64,000 bases of DNA from Planctomycetia bacterium (GTDB lineage: Bacteria; Planctomycetota; Planctomycetia; Pirellulales; PNKZ01), in contig JAIOPP010000084.1 of NCBI GenBank assembly GCA_021413845.1, forward strand, positions 133,890 to 197,889. Direction: 5' to 3'. This document shows positions 44,403 through 52,971 of the stretch, in pieces. Below the pieces are notes generated by a model. The model worked only from the letters and a program-made list of their open reading frames with translations. It ran no database searches and was not told the origin of the DNA. Each line of letters starts with the position of its first letter. Position 1 is the first letter of the stretch. A program made the position numbers and the translations under genes.

Positions 44403-45413
44403 TTAAACGGCGTAGCTTCCGGTGCGATAGCGATGCCGGTTCTTTTCGATCCATTCGATCGATTCCCGGAGGCCGGTATCGAGATCGACCGCAGGAGTCC
44501 AGTCGATCAGCCTGCGTGCTTTGTCGGCGGAGCACAGGAGTTGTAAGACTTCGCTTTTTTCCGGTCGGCGGCGATCGTCGTTCGTCGTCACGTGCAGGTT
44601 CTTGCCGAGAATCCGACCGACCCGTTCGACGACTTCGCCGATGGTCACGCCGGTTCCGGTGCCGAGATTGACGACCTCGCCAAGAGCTTCATCCGAGGCT
44701 ACGGCGGCGGCGATGAAGCCGCGCGCCGTGTCGCGTACGAATAGGAAGTCGCGAATCGGCGTAATGCTTCCCAGCCGGAGTTCGTCGCCGGCGAGGGCTT
44801 GCGTGATGATCGTCGGAATCACGGCCCGAGCGCTCTGGCGCGGCCCGAACGTATTGAAGGGGCGAACCGTGACGACCGGAGTCTGAAAGGAAGCGAAGTA
44901 GCTATATGCTAGCTGATCCGCCCCGACCTTCGTCGCCGCATACGGGCTCTGGGCATGAATCGGATGTAGTTCATCGATCGGCGTGTATTGAGCCGTGCCG
45001 TAGACTTCGCTCGTCGAAGTATGCAGCAGACGCCCGATGCCGGCATCGCGGCAGGCTTCCAAAATGTTGAGCGTTCCGACGACGTTGACGTCGACGTAGC
45101 TTTGCGGAGCTTGGTAGCTGTAGGGGATTCCGATCAGAGCCGCGAGATGAAATACCGTGGTGCAGCCTTTCACGGCATGGCACATCGCGGTCCGATCCCG
45201 AACGTCGGAGAAGAGCACCTCGACGTCGAGGAGAACCTCGGCGTCGACGGTCGCGAGGCTCCCTAAATCGCTTCGCCCATTGTAATGGACGACGGCGCGA
45301 ACGGACGCCCCTGAGCGCACGAGGGCCTCGACGAGATGACTGCCGATGAATCCGCCGGCACCGGTGACGAGAACTTTCGTGCCCGCTAGTGATTTCGCGA
45401 TCGTCGAACTCAT
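44403..45413 (-). CDS. NAD-dependent 4,6-dehydratase (LegB-like SDR)
   Basis: 336-residue extended SDR. VLVTGAGGFIGSHLVEALV is the Rossmann start, HLAALIGIPYSYQAPQSYVDVNVVGTLN and TSTSEVYGTAQYTPIDE are strongly conserved blocks, YAATK is the YxxxK and VVNLGTGTGVTIGE closes the substrate domain. The order and spacing resemble LegB/NAD-dependent 4,6-dehydratases making a UDP-4-keto-6-deoxyhexosamine. The start is at 45413 because upstream residues in the longer frame are not family-like. Confidence 0.9.
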   Translation of the reverse strand: MSSTIAKSLAGTKVLVTGAGGFIGSHLVEALVRSGASVRAVVHYNGRSDLGSLATVDAEVLLDVEVLFSDVRDRTAMCHAVKGCTTVFHLAALIGIPYSYQAPQSYVDVNVVGTLNILEACRDAGIGRLLHTSTSEVYGTAQYTPIDELHPIHAQSPYAATKVGADQLAYSYFASFQTPVVTVRPFNTFGPRQSARAVIPTIITQALAGDELRLGSITPIRDFLFVRDTARGFIAAAVASDEALGEVVNLGTGTGVTIGEVVERVGRILGKNLHVTTNDDRRRPEKSEVLQLLCSADKARRLIDWTPAVDLDTGLRESIEWIEKNRHRYRTGSYAV

Positions 45414-45505
45414 GCCCGGCTCCGGTGGTCGAATAGATCGCGCGATTCTACGCGTTTTTCGCAATCGACCGCAAGGCGATCATCCGACCCGAGGTGAGCG
45501 TCGCA

Positions 45506-47161
45506 TTAGCGCGTCGTCGTGCGCGGATCTTGCAGCGCGGTCATCACCGCCGGCCGGCGTTCCGATGTCGTGGGGACATCGAGGCGCGTCATTCCCAGCT
45601 GCGCGGCAGCATCGCTCAGCGTGCGACAGGCGGCAACCGAAAGAGGTGGGTTCGAGACGACGACGATATCGGGCCGGACGTGAACGACCTCGCGTTCGAT
45701 CATCGCCGAATCTCGATTGAACGGCACGCGTACGCAAGTCGAATGCGCGTAGTAGGCGATTAGGTCCAATTGTTCGTCGGCACCGTAAATGACCCGATTT
45801 TCACCGCAGCGTTCGCGAATCCAGGCTCCGAGTTCCGCTTTGTCTTGGCGTCCGCGATAGCTCGTCGTGAAGGCATCGCAGCAACCGTAGATCAACATGG
45901 CCGAGCCTAACAGCGGCGGCGCAAGCCGGCGCCAGGTGGGAGTCGTGGCAGTGGTTGCTAAGTATGAAAGCCAAGTGCCGAATTCCAACAAGCCGAGTGC
46001 GGCTGTTCCGGAAGAGATAATGGCGACCGTGAGGATGTAACGCGAACTTCCCAACGCGGCATACCAAGTGTGAACCCAGATGGCTCCCATGGTCATCGCC
46101 GCCAAGACGACCGCAGGGAGCCGATCGGACTGGAGCGTGCGCCGGAATTGCGTTACCAGCCCGATCAGCAAGAGGATTGCGAAGGGGGGCGTGAGTCCGC
46201 GAAAGATTACTTGGGATGTTTTCTCGATCGTCGCCGGCGAGAGCGGACTCGGCCGAACGCCGAAGTAGTCTAAGTGGTGAGCAACGACGTTCGGATTTTC
46301 GCAGCCGATGAAATTCTTAATGAGGGCCGCAACCCGGTCGATCGGCGCGGAGTAAAGAATTTGCGACAGAGGGAAGTTTTGAAACCACGCGAGTTGAATG
46401 GCGATCAACATGCATGGAGCCGCCGCAATCGCGACGGCCAATCCGATTAACAGGCGACTCCGATTGCTTTGCAGTGCGCGATATCGGGCAGCCGTCCAAA
46501 GAAATAGCGCAACATAGAGGAAGAGCCCTTCGAACCGAGTCAGGACCGCGGCCGGGAACACGATCGCCGTGCAAAAGAAAAAAGAAAGTCTAACTTCCGT
46601 GATCGCTCTCCACGACACGTAGAGTCCTAGCGTGAAGAGAAACCAGAACGTCTGCTCTCGAATCAATTCCGGCGCCCATTCGATAAGCTTCGGATGGGCG
46701 GCGTACAACAGACAAGCAAAGACGGCGATTCGGTCGTTGAATTGCCGGCGTATCCAGCCGAATAACGGCAGCACGACGAGGACGGAGCAAACGACTCCCC
46801 ACGTCTTGCCGGCGATGTCCCAACTCAAGCCGGATCGATGCAGCAGAGCCAAAATCACCGGATATATATTGAGGCGGTGCCCGGAATTCAGATGAATCCC
46901 TTCTCTCTCGATCGATTCCGCGGCGGCAATATAAGTAGTTCCATCGCAGCAGAGCGTCGGGATCAGAAGCGACATGATGAGTCGTGGAACGAGTGCGGCA
47001 AGGATCAACGCGGCGAGAACCGCATACGCCGATGGAAGGCGATCCAGAACCGGCCGGGGATCTGCAATACGGTTCGGAAAGTCCGCGATGCTGCTCTTAA
47101 GGAACTCCATAACCCGACCGACCCGCGACTGAACGCCGGCGTTAAGCGGTGGGTTTTTCAT
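45506..47161 (-). CDS. Polytopic GT39-type glycosyltransferase
   Basis: 551 residues with about ten spans and a small C-terminal extracytoplasmic domain. The first loop after span 1 carries PTLCCDGTTYIAAAESIER, with a catalytic-type Asp, followed by GHRLNIYPVILALL and KLIEWAPELIREQTFWFLF, matching the PMT/ArnT-like layout. The start at 47161 (MKNPPLNAG) avoids a 52-bp overlap with the upstream gene. It would add a sugar from a polyprenyl-phosphate donor on the outer face of the membrane. Confidence 0.85.
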   Translation of the reverse strand: MKNPPLNAGVQSRVGRVMEFLKSSIADFPNRIADPRPVLDRLPSAYAVLAALILAALVPRLIMSLLIPTLCCDGTTYIAAAESIEREGIHLNSGHRLNIYPVILALLHRSGLSWDIAGKTWGVVCSVLVVLPLFGWIRRQFNDRIAVFACLLYAAHPKLIEWAPELIREQTFWFLFTLGLYVSWRAITEVRLSFFFCTAIVFPAAVLTRFEGLFLYVALFLWTAARYRALQSNRSRLLIGLAVAIAAAPCMLIAIQLAWFQNFPLSQILYSAPIDRVAALIKNFIGCENPNVVAHHLDYFGVRPSPLSPATIEKTSQVIFRGLTPPFAILLLIGLVTQFRRTLQSDRLPAVVLAAMTMGAIWVHTWYAALGSSRYILTVAIISSGTAALGLLEFGTWLSYLATTATTPTWRRLAPPLLGSAMLIYGCCDAFTTSYRGRQDKAELGAWIRERCGENRVIYGADEQLDLIAYYAHSTCVRVPFNRDSAMIEREVVHVRPDIVVVSNPPLSVAACRTLSDAAAQLGMTRLDVPTTSERRPAVMTALQDPRTTTR

Positions 47162-47190
47162 GGAGACGACTCCGAGAAGCATTGCAGCGA

Positions 47191-48111
47191 TTAAGCCGCC
47201 GAGCGAACGTTGTTTGCGGAAATGAGATGAGGCAGAGACCACTCGTTCAATAACTGTTGCGGCAATTCGACGTCGCGGCGATTCGTTGCAGCGGCAGGTT
47301 GGAAAAACTCACCCGCGCTTCGAGGTCGGGATCGCCATTTCCATAGCCAGCGAGCATAGGATTGAAGGTGTTTGCGGCCATCGGGCGAGAAGATGCGTTT
47401 GCTGGATCGTTGTTCGGCGTGAAAACAGTAGGTTCCACCGTAGTGAACCACCTGGTATCCCTCGTTATTGAAACGCCCACACCAATCGACATCCTCGTAA
47501 TACTTCTTGAATCCGGCGTCGAGCGGGCCGACTCTATTTACAGCTTCCGAGCGAGCGAAGAAAAGACAACCGGTGAACCAATCGCAAGCGAACGTCGCGT
47601 ACGGGTCTCGATCTCGATACTGGGAGTCGTCGACGTCCTGATGGAACAGTTTGATGTCTTCGAACCGACGGCCTATCGAACCGCGAAGCGAAGGGTATCG
47701 CCGGGGGCCGAAGGCATAAGAATTGTCGTAACGGTAGATCCGGCAGGTGCTCAGGCCGCACTCGGGGTTGGCATCCATGAAGCGCACCAGCTTGGTGAGG
47801 CACGCTTCACGCGGATCGAAGAACATATCGGTGTTTAGAAGCAGTGCGTATTTCGCGATTGAGCGCTCGAGAATGCGATTGAGATTTTCCGCGTAGCCGA
47901 GCCGGCGTTCGTTGCGGATAACGACGGATTTCGGAAACTCCTTAGTCCACGGCTCGGTGCCCCGTTCCGATGCGTTGTCGACCAGCAGCAGGCGCATTCT
48001 CAACCCGGGCCCGGAAGCGGCCAGCGATCGCACGATCGGGAGCATCCAGGCGTCTTCGTAGGTGTAGATAAGACCGATGTCTAAATCGTAATCCGTCGCC
48101 ATTTTCGACAT
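47191..48111 (-). CDS. Family 2 glycosyltransferase (rhamnosyltransferase-like)
   Basis: 306-residue soluble GT2. LLLVDNASERGTEPW is the nucleotide strand, VIRNERRLGYAENLNR and ALLLNTDMFFDP the donor-metal region (NTD), CDWFTGCLFFARSEAV and FKKYYEDVDWCGR the acceptor/catalytic region (EDVDW). This is the O-antigen rhamnosyl- or hexosyltransferase layout. It opens the minus-strand glycan operon and faces away from the wzm/wzt operon across about 500 bp. Confidence 0.92.
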   Translation of the reverse strand: MSKMATDYDLDIGLIYTYEDAWMLPIVRSLAASGPGLRMRLLLVDNASERGTEPWTKEFPKSVVIRNERRLGYAENLNRILERSIAKYALLLNTDMFFDPREACLTKLVRFMDANPECGLSTCRIYRYDNSYAFGPRRYPSLRGSIGRRFEDIKLFHQDVDDSQYRDRDPYATFACDWFTGCLFFARSEAVNRVGPLDAGFKKYYEDVDWCGRFNNEGYQVVHYGGTYCFHAEQRSSKRIFSPDGRKHLQSYARWLWKWRSRPRSAGEFFQPAAATNRRDVELPQQLLNEWSLPHLISANNVRSAA

Positions 48112-48260
48112 AATTCCACGACGCTGCGCAAGTCTGCCGCAAAGCGTCGGGACTGTAGTTCAATCGGCGGGGCAACGTCAAGGCAAGTGAGCGCCGGTTT
48201 GGAGAAATATACTTGGTGAATCCGCCGATATTCGTCTTGATCATGATGCACATTGCTTTT

Positions 48261-48303
48261 CGTATCCGGGCAGAGCCGGCATCGCCGGCTCTGCCCGGAT
48301 ACG
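48261..48303. repeat. Perfect 20-bp hairpin with 3-nt loop
   Basis: CGTATCCGGGCAGAGCCGGC, loop ATC, then its exact reverse complement. It is flanked by direct repeats GGTGAATCCGC at 48215-48225 and 48309-48319. It is not at the 3' end of any gene, so a terminator role is unlikely; a REP-type palindrome, mini-element or regulatory structure is possible. Confidence 0.85.
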
Positions 48304-48329
48304 CATGCGGTGAATCCGCATTACTGTTC

Positions 48330-48358
48330 TTGACGCTATCAGAATGCCTTTTTATAGT
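48330..48358 (+). promoter_or_regulatory. Sigma70-like promoter for wzm-wzt
   Basis: TTGACG (48330-48335), 17-bp spacer, TATAGT (48353-48358). Orientation is towards wzm, giving a leader of about 245 nt. Near-consensus elements with ideal spacing. Confidence 0.6.
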
Positions 48359-48609
48359 CCGTCGCCGAGCAATTTTGCGACCAGCGATAATTGCTTCGCT
48401 ATCGAGTTTCTAGCATCTCTACCGTAGCGGCGCCGACGCCGATGGGGATCGTTGAAATGGCGGTCTTTTCGGCCGTTTAGCTGTTTTTAGCCCGGAAGCC
48501 GCTTGTAATACACTGATTCCCGAAGCGTCGGTTTCGGATGCCGTACGGGTGCCGTAACGAACTTGCCTTGTAGACGCCTCGTGTCGACTCGATCTCAGGA
48601 TGTGTGAGT

Positions 48610-49398
48610 ATGATCGCCGCTCTGTATAACCATTCGATAGAGTTGCACGACAAGAGGTTAGTTCTCTGGCAGTTGGTACGACAGCAACTTATTTTGCGAT
48701 ACCGACGAACCGCCCTGGGCTATTTATGGACGTTGTTGAATCCGTTGCTGATGATGACGGTCTCATCGATCGTATTCGCAAACCTGTTTCAAGCCGACTT
48801 GAAGACATTTGTGATCTATCTATTCGCCGGGATGATTCCTTGGAACTGCTTTAATTCCATCGTCGTGCAGTCGGGCTCCAGTTTCATTTCCAACGAGTCG
48901 CTGATTAAGAAAATATACCTTCCTAAGGTAATATTCCCTTTAAGCACGGCATTGGGATTGTTAATAGACAGTGCCTTGTCTTTCATTGCGCTTTTTATCA
49001 TCGCCCTAGCGGTCGGAGCGCAGATGTCTTGGGCACTTCTTTTTTTGCCGATCGCCTATGCGATGCTTTTCTTTTTTTCGCTCGGCTTCGCTTTGGTCGC
49101 CTCGATTCTGGTTGTTTTCTTTCGAGATATGCAGCATGTGATCGTCGTCGTCATGCAGGCTTGGTTTTATCTCACTCCGATTATGTATAAGCGTGAGGCC
49201 TTGATGGGAAAGGCGGCATGGTTAATGACGATCAATCCACTCGTTCCTTTCATCACGATGTTCCGTGATCCCATTTGCTCAGGAACCTGTCCTGAGTTGA
49301 CGGTGGTCACTCAAGCTTTTTTCTTGGCATGTGCTTCGATGACGTTGGGATTGGCGTTGTTTTTAAATCAAGAGAAAAAGGTCGTTTTTAGACTCTAA
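48610..49398 (+). CDS. wzm: ABC-2 polysaccharide export permease
   Basis: 262 residues with six membrane spans. LVRQQLILRYRRTALGYLWTLLNPLLMM is the typical Wzm/KpsM/TagG N-terminus, and FRDMQHVIVVVMQAWFYLTPIMY lies near the end. It forms the channel for lipid-linked polysaccharide across the inner membrane with Wzt. The ATG at 48610 fits a CAGGA about 10 bp upstream better than GTG at 48604. The gene and its partner have visibly lower GC than the flanks. Confidence 0.95.
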   Translation: MIAALYNHSIELHDKRLVLWQLVRQQLILRYRRTALGYLWTLLNPLLMMTVSSIVFANLFQADLKTFVIYLFAGMIPWNCFNSIVVQSGSSFISNESLIKKIYLPKVIFPLSTALGLLIDSALSFIALFIIALAVGAQMSWALLFLPIAYAMLFFFSLGFALVASILVVFFRDMQHVIVVVMQAWFYLTPIMYKREALMGKAAWLMTINPLVPFITMFRDPICSGTCPELTVVTQAFFLACASMTLGLALFLNQEKKVVFRL

Positions 49399-49403
49399 AA
49401 CTC

Positions 49404-50150
49404 ATGTCGCATATTTCCATCGAAAACGTGTCTGTTAAGTTTCGTTCTTACAGCAATTGCAATCAGTCTCTGAAAGAGTACTTCGCCGGTCTGTTGCATC
49501 CTCGAAAGCTGCAAATATCGCAAGAGTTCTGGGCGCTGCGCGACGTGTCGTTGCAGATCACCGCCGGCGATAGAGTGGGAATCGTCGGTCACAACGGTGC
49601 CGGTAAAAGCACGTTTCTAAAGGCGCTTTGTCGTATTTACGAGCCATCTCAGGGCCAAGTCCATGTCGATGGAAGGTTGGCCCCGTTATTGGAAATCGGT
49701 GCGGGATTTCATCCGGATTTCACAGGCCGCGAGAACATCTACCTCAATGGGGCGATTCTCGGTTATACACAAAATCAATTGCGAAGAATCGAGCCCGAAG
49801 TCATTGAGTTTGCGGAGCTGGAAGATTTCATCGATATGCCGGTGAAATATTACTCGACGGGCATGCATTTAAGATTGGCCTTTTCGCTCGCAACGGCGGT
49901 CGAGCCGGATATTCTCATACTCGACGAGATGTTCGCCGGCGGCGATATGTCGTTCGTTCAACGCGCTACGGATCGAATGAAGCAGATGATCGCTCGCGCT
50001 AATATCATGATTTTCGTCTCTCATGATCCTAGTTTACTTTCGACGCTGTGTAATCGAGTTATTTGGCTCGATCATGGCAAGGTAAAGCAAGATGGCCCAG
50101 CCAAACAGGTCCTGTCGGACTTTGTGGGGGCGAATGCACGTGCGGCATAG
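49404..50150 (+). CDS. wzt: ABC polysaccharide exporter ATPase
   Basis: 248 residues, the ATPase partner of Wzm. Walker A GHNGAGKST, Q-loop region GAGFHPDFTGRENIYLNG, signature YSTGMHLRLAFS (a common Wzt variant) and Walker B ILILDEMFAGGD are intact. There is no C-terminal carbohydrate-binding domain, so it resembles KpsT/TagH-type ATPases that do not read a terminal cap. The gene begins 5 bp after wzm. Confidence 0.95.
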   Translation: MSHISIENVSVKFRSYSNCNQSLKEYFAGLLHPRKLQISQEFWALRDVSLQITAGDRVGIVGHNGAGKSTFLKALCRIYEPSQGQVHVDGRLAPLLEIGAGFHPDFTGRENIYLNGAILGYTQNQLRRIEPEVIEFAELEDFIDMPVKYYSTGMHLRLAFSLATAVEPDILILDEMFAGGDMSFVQRATDRMKQMIARANIMIFVSHDPSLLSTLCNRVIWLDHGKVKQDGPAKQVLSDFVGANARAA

Positions 50151-50210
50151 TCGCAGCGTTTCGGCGGCTTCGCTCGAATCGAATTCTTTGACGGTCGGGC
50201 AGTAAGGTCG

Positions 50211-51293
50211 TTGTTAAGCCGGACTTTCGATCGATGCCGATCGTCTTTTTACAAGCGGTACACTTCCGTAGTTGGATTTAGGACAAATGTCGTGACGAAT
50301 GCGGTCGCCACTGACGACATCGGCGACAACCGAATTGTCGTCGTCCTCGTAAACTACTTCTCGGAGGGGTACCTCCGCGATTGCTTGTCCGCCCTAGCCG
50401 TTCAGACATTACCTGCCGATCGAACGATCGTGGTCGACAACGGTAGCGATTCCTCGCGACTCGACGATACTCTACGGGATTATCCGGAAGTCGAGTTGTT
50501 GCGCATGCCCGGCAACGTAGGTTTCGCGGTCGCCAACAATCGGGCGGTTGCAATGGCGCGCGACTGCCGCTGGGCGGTGTTGCTCAACGTCGATGCGTTC
50601 CCGGATCCCGATTGGCTGGCGACGCTGATGAAGTCGGCCTTGGAGCATCCGGATCTCGCTTTTTTCGGCAGTAAATTAGTCGACGCACGTTCGACGCATC
50701 TGCTCGACGGCACCGGCGACGTTTATCACAGCAGCGGCTGTGCATGGCGTCGGGACCACGGCGAGTCGACGATTCAGGAACAACGCACCACGACCGGAAC
50801 GATCGCTCCCTGTGCAGCGGCCGCGATGTATCGACGCGATTGCTGGGAAGCGGTCGGTGGCTTCGATGAAAAATATTTTTGCTATTTGGAAGATGTCGAT
50901 TTAGCCTTGCGGCTTCATCTCGCCGGTTACAAATATGCGCATGTGCCCGAGGCGGTCGTGCGCCATGTGGGGTCTGCGATCACCGGCCGTCGGAGTGAGT
51001 TCTCCGTGTACCACGGCCATCGCAACTTAGTCTGGACGTATATCAAAAACATGCCCGGTTGGCTGTTTTGGAAATACCTCCCGCAGCATCTGCTGCTCAA
51101 TGCAGTGAGCCTGATTTGGCTAACGTATTGCGGTCGTGGGCGAACCGTGTTGCGTGCGAAGATGCATGCGCTACGCGGCTTGCCGAAGCTCTGGCGGCAA
51201 CGGAAAGCGATTCAGCGCTCGCGACGAATTTCAACTCGTGAGTTCGATGCATTGCTAGCACACGGCGTGCAAAAACTTTTCAGCCGACTCTAG
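50211..51293 (+). CDS. Family 2 glycosyltransferase
   Basis: About 360 residues. IVVVLVNYFSEGYLRDCLSALAVQ, ADRTIVVDNGSDSS and AVLLNVDAFPDPDWL (donor site) followed by GGFDEKYFCYLEDVDLALRLHLAGY (EDVD catalytic region) define a rhamnosyl-type GT2; a C-terminal hydrophobic stretch (PQHLLLNAVSLIWLTY) may touch the membrane. Start is uncertain: TTG at 50211 has TAAGG upstream; GTG at 50291 is an alternative nearer to the domain start. Confidence 0.88.
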   Translation: MLSRTFDRCRSSFYKRYTSVVGFRTNVVTNAVATDDIGDNRIVVVLVNYFSEGYLRDCLSALAVQTLPADRTIVVDNGSDSSRLDDTLRDYPEVELLRMPGNVGFAVANNRAVAMARDCRWAVLLNVDAFPDPDWLATLMKSALEHPDLAFFGSKLVDARSTHLLDGTGDVYHSSGCAWRRDHGESTIQEQRTTTGTIAPCAAAAMYRRDCWEAVGGFDEKYFCYLEDVDLALRLHLAGYKYAHVPEAVVRHVGSAITGRRSEFSVYHGHRNLVWTYIKNMPGWLFWKYLPQHLLLNAVSLIWLTYCGRGRTVLRAKMHALRGLPKLWRQRKAIQRSRRISTREFDALLAHGVQKLFSRL

Positions 51294-51376
51294 TTGCCGA
51301 TGCCGGTTGTCGTGAGAGCGATTACATTGATCGAAGAATTTTGCATCTTCGGATGCCGCATTTTTCGGAATCGTAG

Positions 51377-52336
51377 ATGTCGTTGCGAGTATTAGTCACA
51401 GGCGCGGCAGGTTGCATCGGCCGCAGTTTGTGCCGCGCGCTGCTGAAGCAAGGGCATCAAGTCGGCGCAGTCGTCAGGTCGTCTGCTTCGGTCGATCGAC
51501 TTCCCGTGGGAGTGCGGCTGAGTTGGGTCGGCGAGATCGCGCCTGAGACGACCTGGCCCGGCGAGTTATTCGCTCAAGCGGATGTCGTCGTTCATTTAGC
51601 GGCGAAAGTGCATTGTCGTCATTCCCGAAACGCATCGTCGGAATTTCAGCGAGCGAATTCGGAAGCCTCCGAGACATTGGCACGCGCGATGGCAGCCGCT
51701 CCGAAGTCGCCGCGTCTCGTCTACTGTAGTTCGGCGCATGCCGTCTGCAATTTTTCCGATCAGGTCGTCGACGAATCCAGTCCGTGCCGGCCGCAAACGT
51801 ATTACGGCAAGAGTAAATTCGACGCGGAGCAACGTCTCCGCCGTGTCTCCGAAGATACGGGTCTCAAGGTCGTGATCCTCAGGCCCGCGCCGGTCTATGG
51901 TCCGGAACTCCCCGGCGACCTCATGCGGCTTTTGAAATTCGCGTCGCGAGGTTGGCCGCTGCCGCTCGGGGGTATCGAGAATCGACGCAGTCTCGTTTAC
52001 ATCGAGAACGTCGTCGACGCCTTGATCGCCGCATCGTCGCATCCGGCGGCCGTGGGAGAAACGTTCTTCGTCAGCGACGGCACGGACGTCTCGCTCGCCT
52101 CGCTGCTGCGCATGTTCGCCGCGGCCCTGGGGCGGAGTCCTCGCTTGATCTCCGTAGCGCCGCAGCGACTCCGCAGCATCTTGGGGCTCTTAGGAAAAGC
52201 AGCTGCGGCCGATCGCATGCTCGGCTCGCTGGCAATCGATAGTCGTCGCATCGGCCGCACTCTTGCTTGGCAACCGCCTTACGATTTAACCTCCGGACTT
52301 TCCGCAACCGCTCAATGGATGAAGCGAATCGCATGA
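51377..52336 (+). CDS. WbpV-like NAD-dependent SDR
   Basis: 319-residue extended SDR. VLVTGAAGCIGRSLCRALL, VVVHLAAKVH, YYGKSKFDAE (YxxxK) and RRSLVYIENVVDAL are present. The HLAAKVH block and the direct coupling to a small initiating sugar transferase resemble WbpV/WreQ-type enzymes that reduce a 4-keto-6-deoxy-HexNAc to QuiNAc just before it is loaded on the lipid carrier. CapD-like protein at 52972-55053 would provide the keto-sugar. The stop overlaps the next gene as ATGA. Confidence 0.88.
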   Translation: MSLRVLVTGAAGCIGRSLCRALLKQGHQVGAVVRSSASVDRLPVGVRLSWVGEIAPETTWPGELFAQADVVVHLAAKVHCRHSRNASSEFQRANSEASETLARAMAAAPKSPRLVYCSSAHAVCNFSDQVVDESSPCRPQTYYGKSKFDAEQRLRRVSEDTGLKVVILRPAPVYGPELPGDLMRLLKFASRGWPLPLGGIENRRSLVYIENVVDALIAASSHPAAVGETFFVSDGTDVSLASLLRMFAAALGRSPRLISVAPQRLRSILGLLGKAAAADRMLGSLAIDSRRIGRTLAWQPPYDLTSGLSATAQWMKRIA

Positions 52337-52896
52337 AGCGCATCTTCGATCTTATATTCGGGCTCGCTGTTTTGCTCGTCGTGCTGGTGCCGATGGCGCT
52401 CGTCGCTATTTTAGTCCGGCTGACCTCGCGCGGGCCGATCTTGTATTGGTCCGACCGCGTCGGCCGAAGCAATCGACTTTTCAGCATGCCGAAGTTTCGC
52501 ACGATGCGTATCGATACGCCGCAGGTGGCCGCGCATCTGCTTACCGATCCGAAGCAATGGCTGACTCCCGTCGGCGCATTTCTCCGCGGCACCAGCTTAG
52601 ACGAGCTGCCGCAGATCTGGAGTATTCTCCGTGGCGACATGAGTTTCGTCGGCCCGCGACCGGCCTTGTTCAACCAACACGATCTCGTCGCCGAACGGAC
52701 TCGCTATGGAGTCCACACGCTTGTTCCGGGTCTCACAGGCTGGGCTCAAATCAACGGCCGCGACGAACTGACCATCGTCGATAAGACGGCCTACGATACC
52801 TGGTATGCGCAGCATCGATCGTTCTCGTTAGATCTTCGCATCATTCTCAAAACGACGCTCAAGGCAATCCATTTGCCGGACCGCCGAGAGGCGTGA
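52333..52896 (+). CDS. Initiating sugar-phosphate transferase (PglC/WcaJ C-terminal type)
   Basis: 187-residue monotopic polyprenyl-phosphate phosphoglycosyl transferase. One N-terminal re-entrant hydrophobic helix (IFDLIFGLAVLLVVLVPMAL), then SRGPILYWSDRVGR, PKFRTM, and the catalytic DE dyad in SLDELPQIWSILRGDMSFVGPRP; GWAQINGR follows. Size matches PglC/WbpL-like minimal enzymes. It transfers a sugar-1-phosphate to undecaprenyl phosphate as the first step of glycan assembly. It is translationally coupled to the preceding SDR. Confidence 0.94.
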   Translation: MKRIFDLIFGLAVLLVVLVPMALVAILVRLTSRGPILYWSDRVGRSNRLFSMPKFRTMRIDTPQVAAHLLTDPKQWLTPVGAFLRGTSLDELPQIWSILRGDMSFVGPRPALFNQHDLVAERTRYGVHTLVPGLTGWAQINGRDELTIVDKTAYDTWYAQHRSFSLDLRIILKTTLKAIHLPDRREA

Positions 52897-52971
52897 TCTA
52901 ACGCGACGACGTGCTAGCTTGGCCTCTAATAGCGTTGTTGTCGCACGCAGACTCGCGCGCGAGTCGGTCTC

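Larger units (their letters stand above)
48112..48609. other. Divergent intergenic region with hairpin and promoter
   Basis: About 500 bp between the GT2 gene (-) and wzm (+). It contains the perfect 20-bp hairpin at 48261-48303 with flanking 11-bp direct repeats and a promoter-like pair at 48330-48358. A second promoter for the minus-strand operon is expected but not identified. No coding sequence was seen. Confidence 0.55.

Noticed and set aside
49404-50150. Wzt considered truncated because it lacks the C-terminal sugar-binding domain
   Set aside because: 248 residues is normal for KpsT/TagH-type ATPases and all ATPase motifs are intact.
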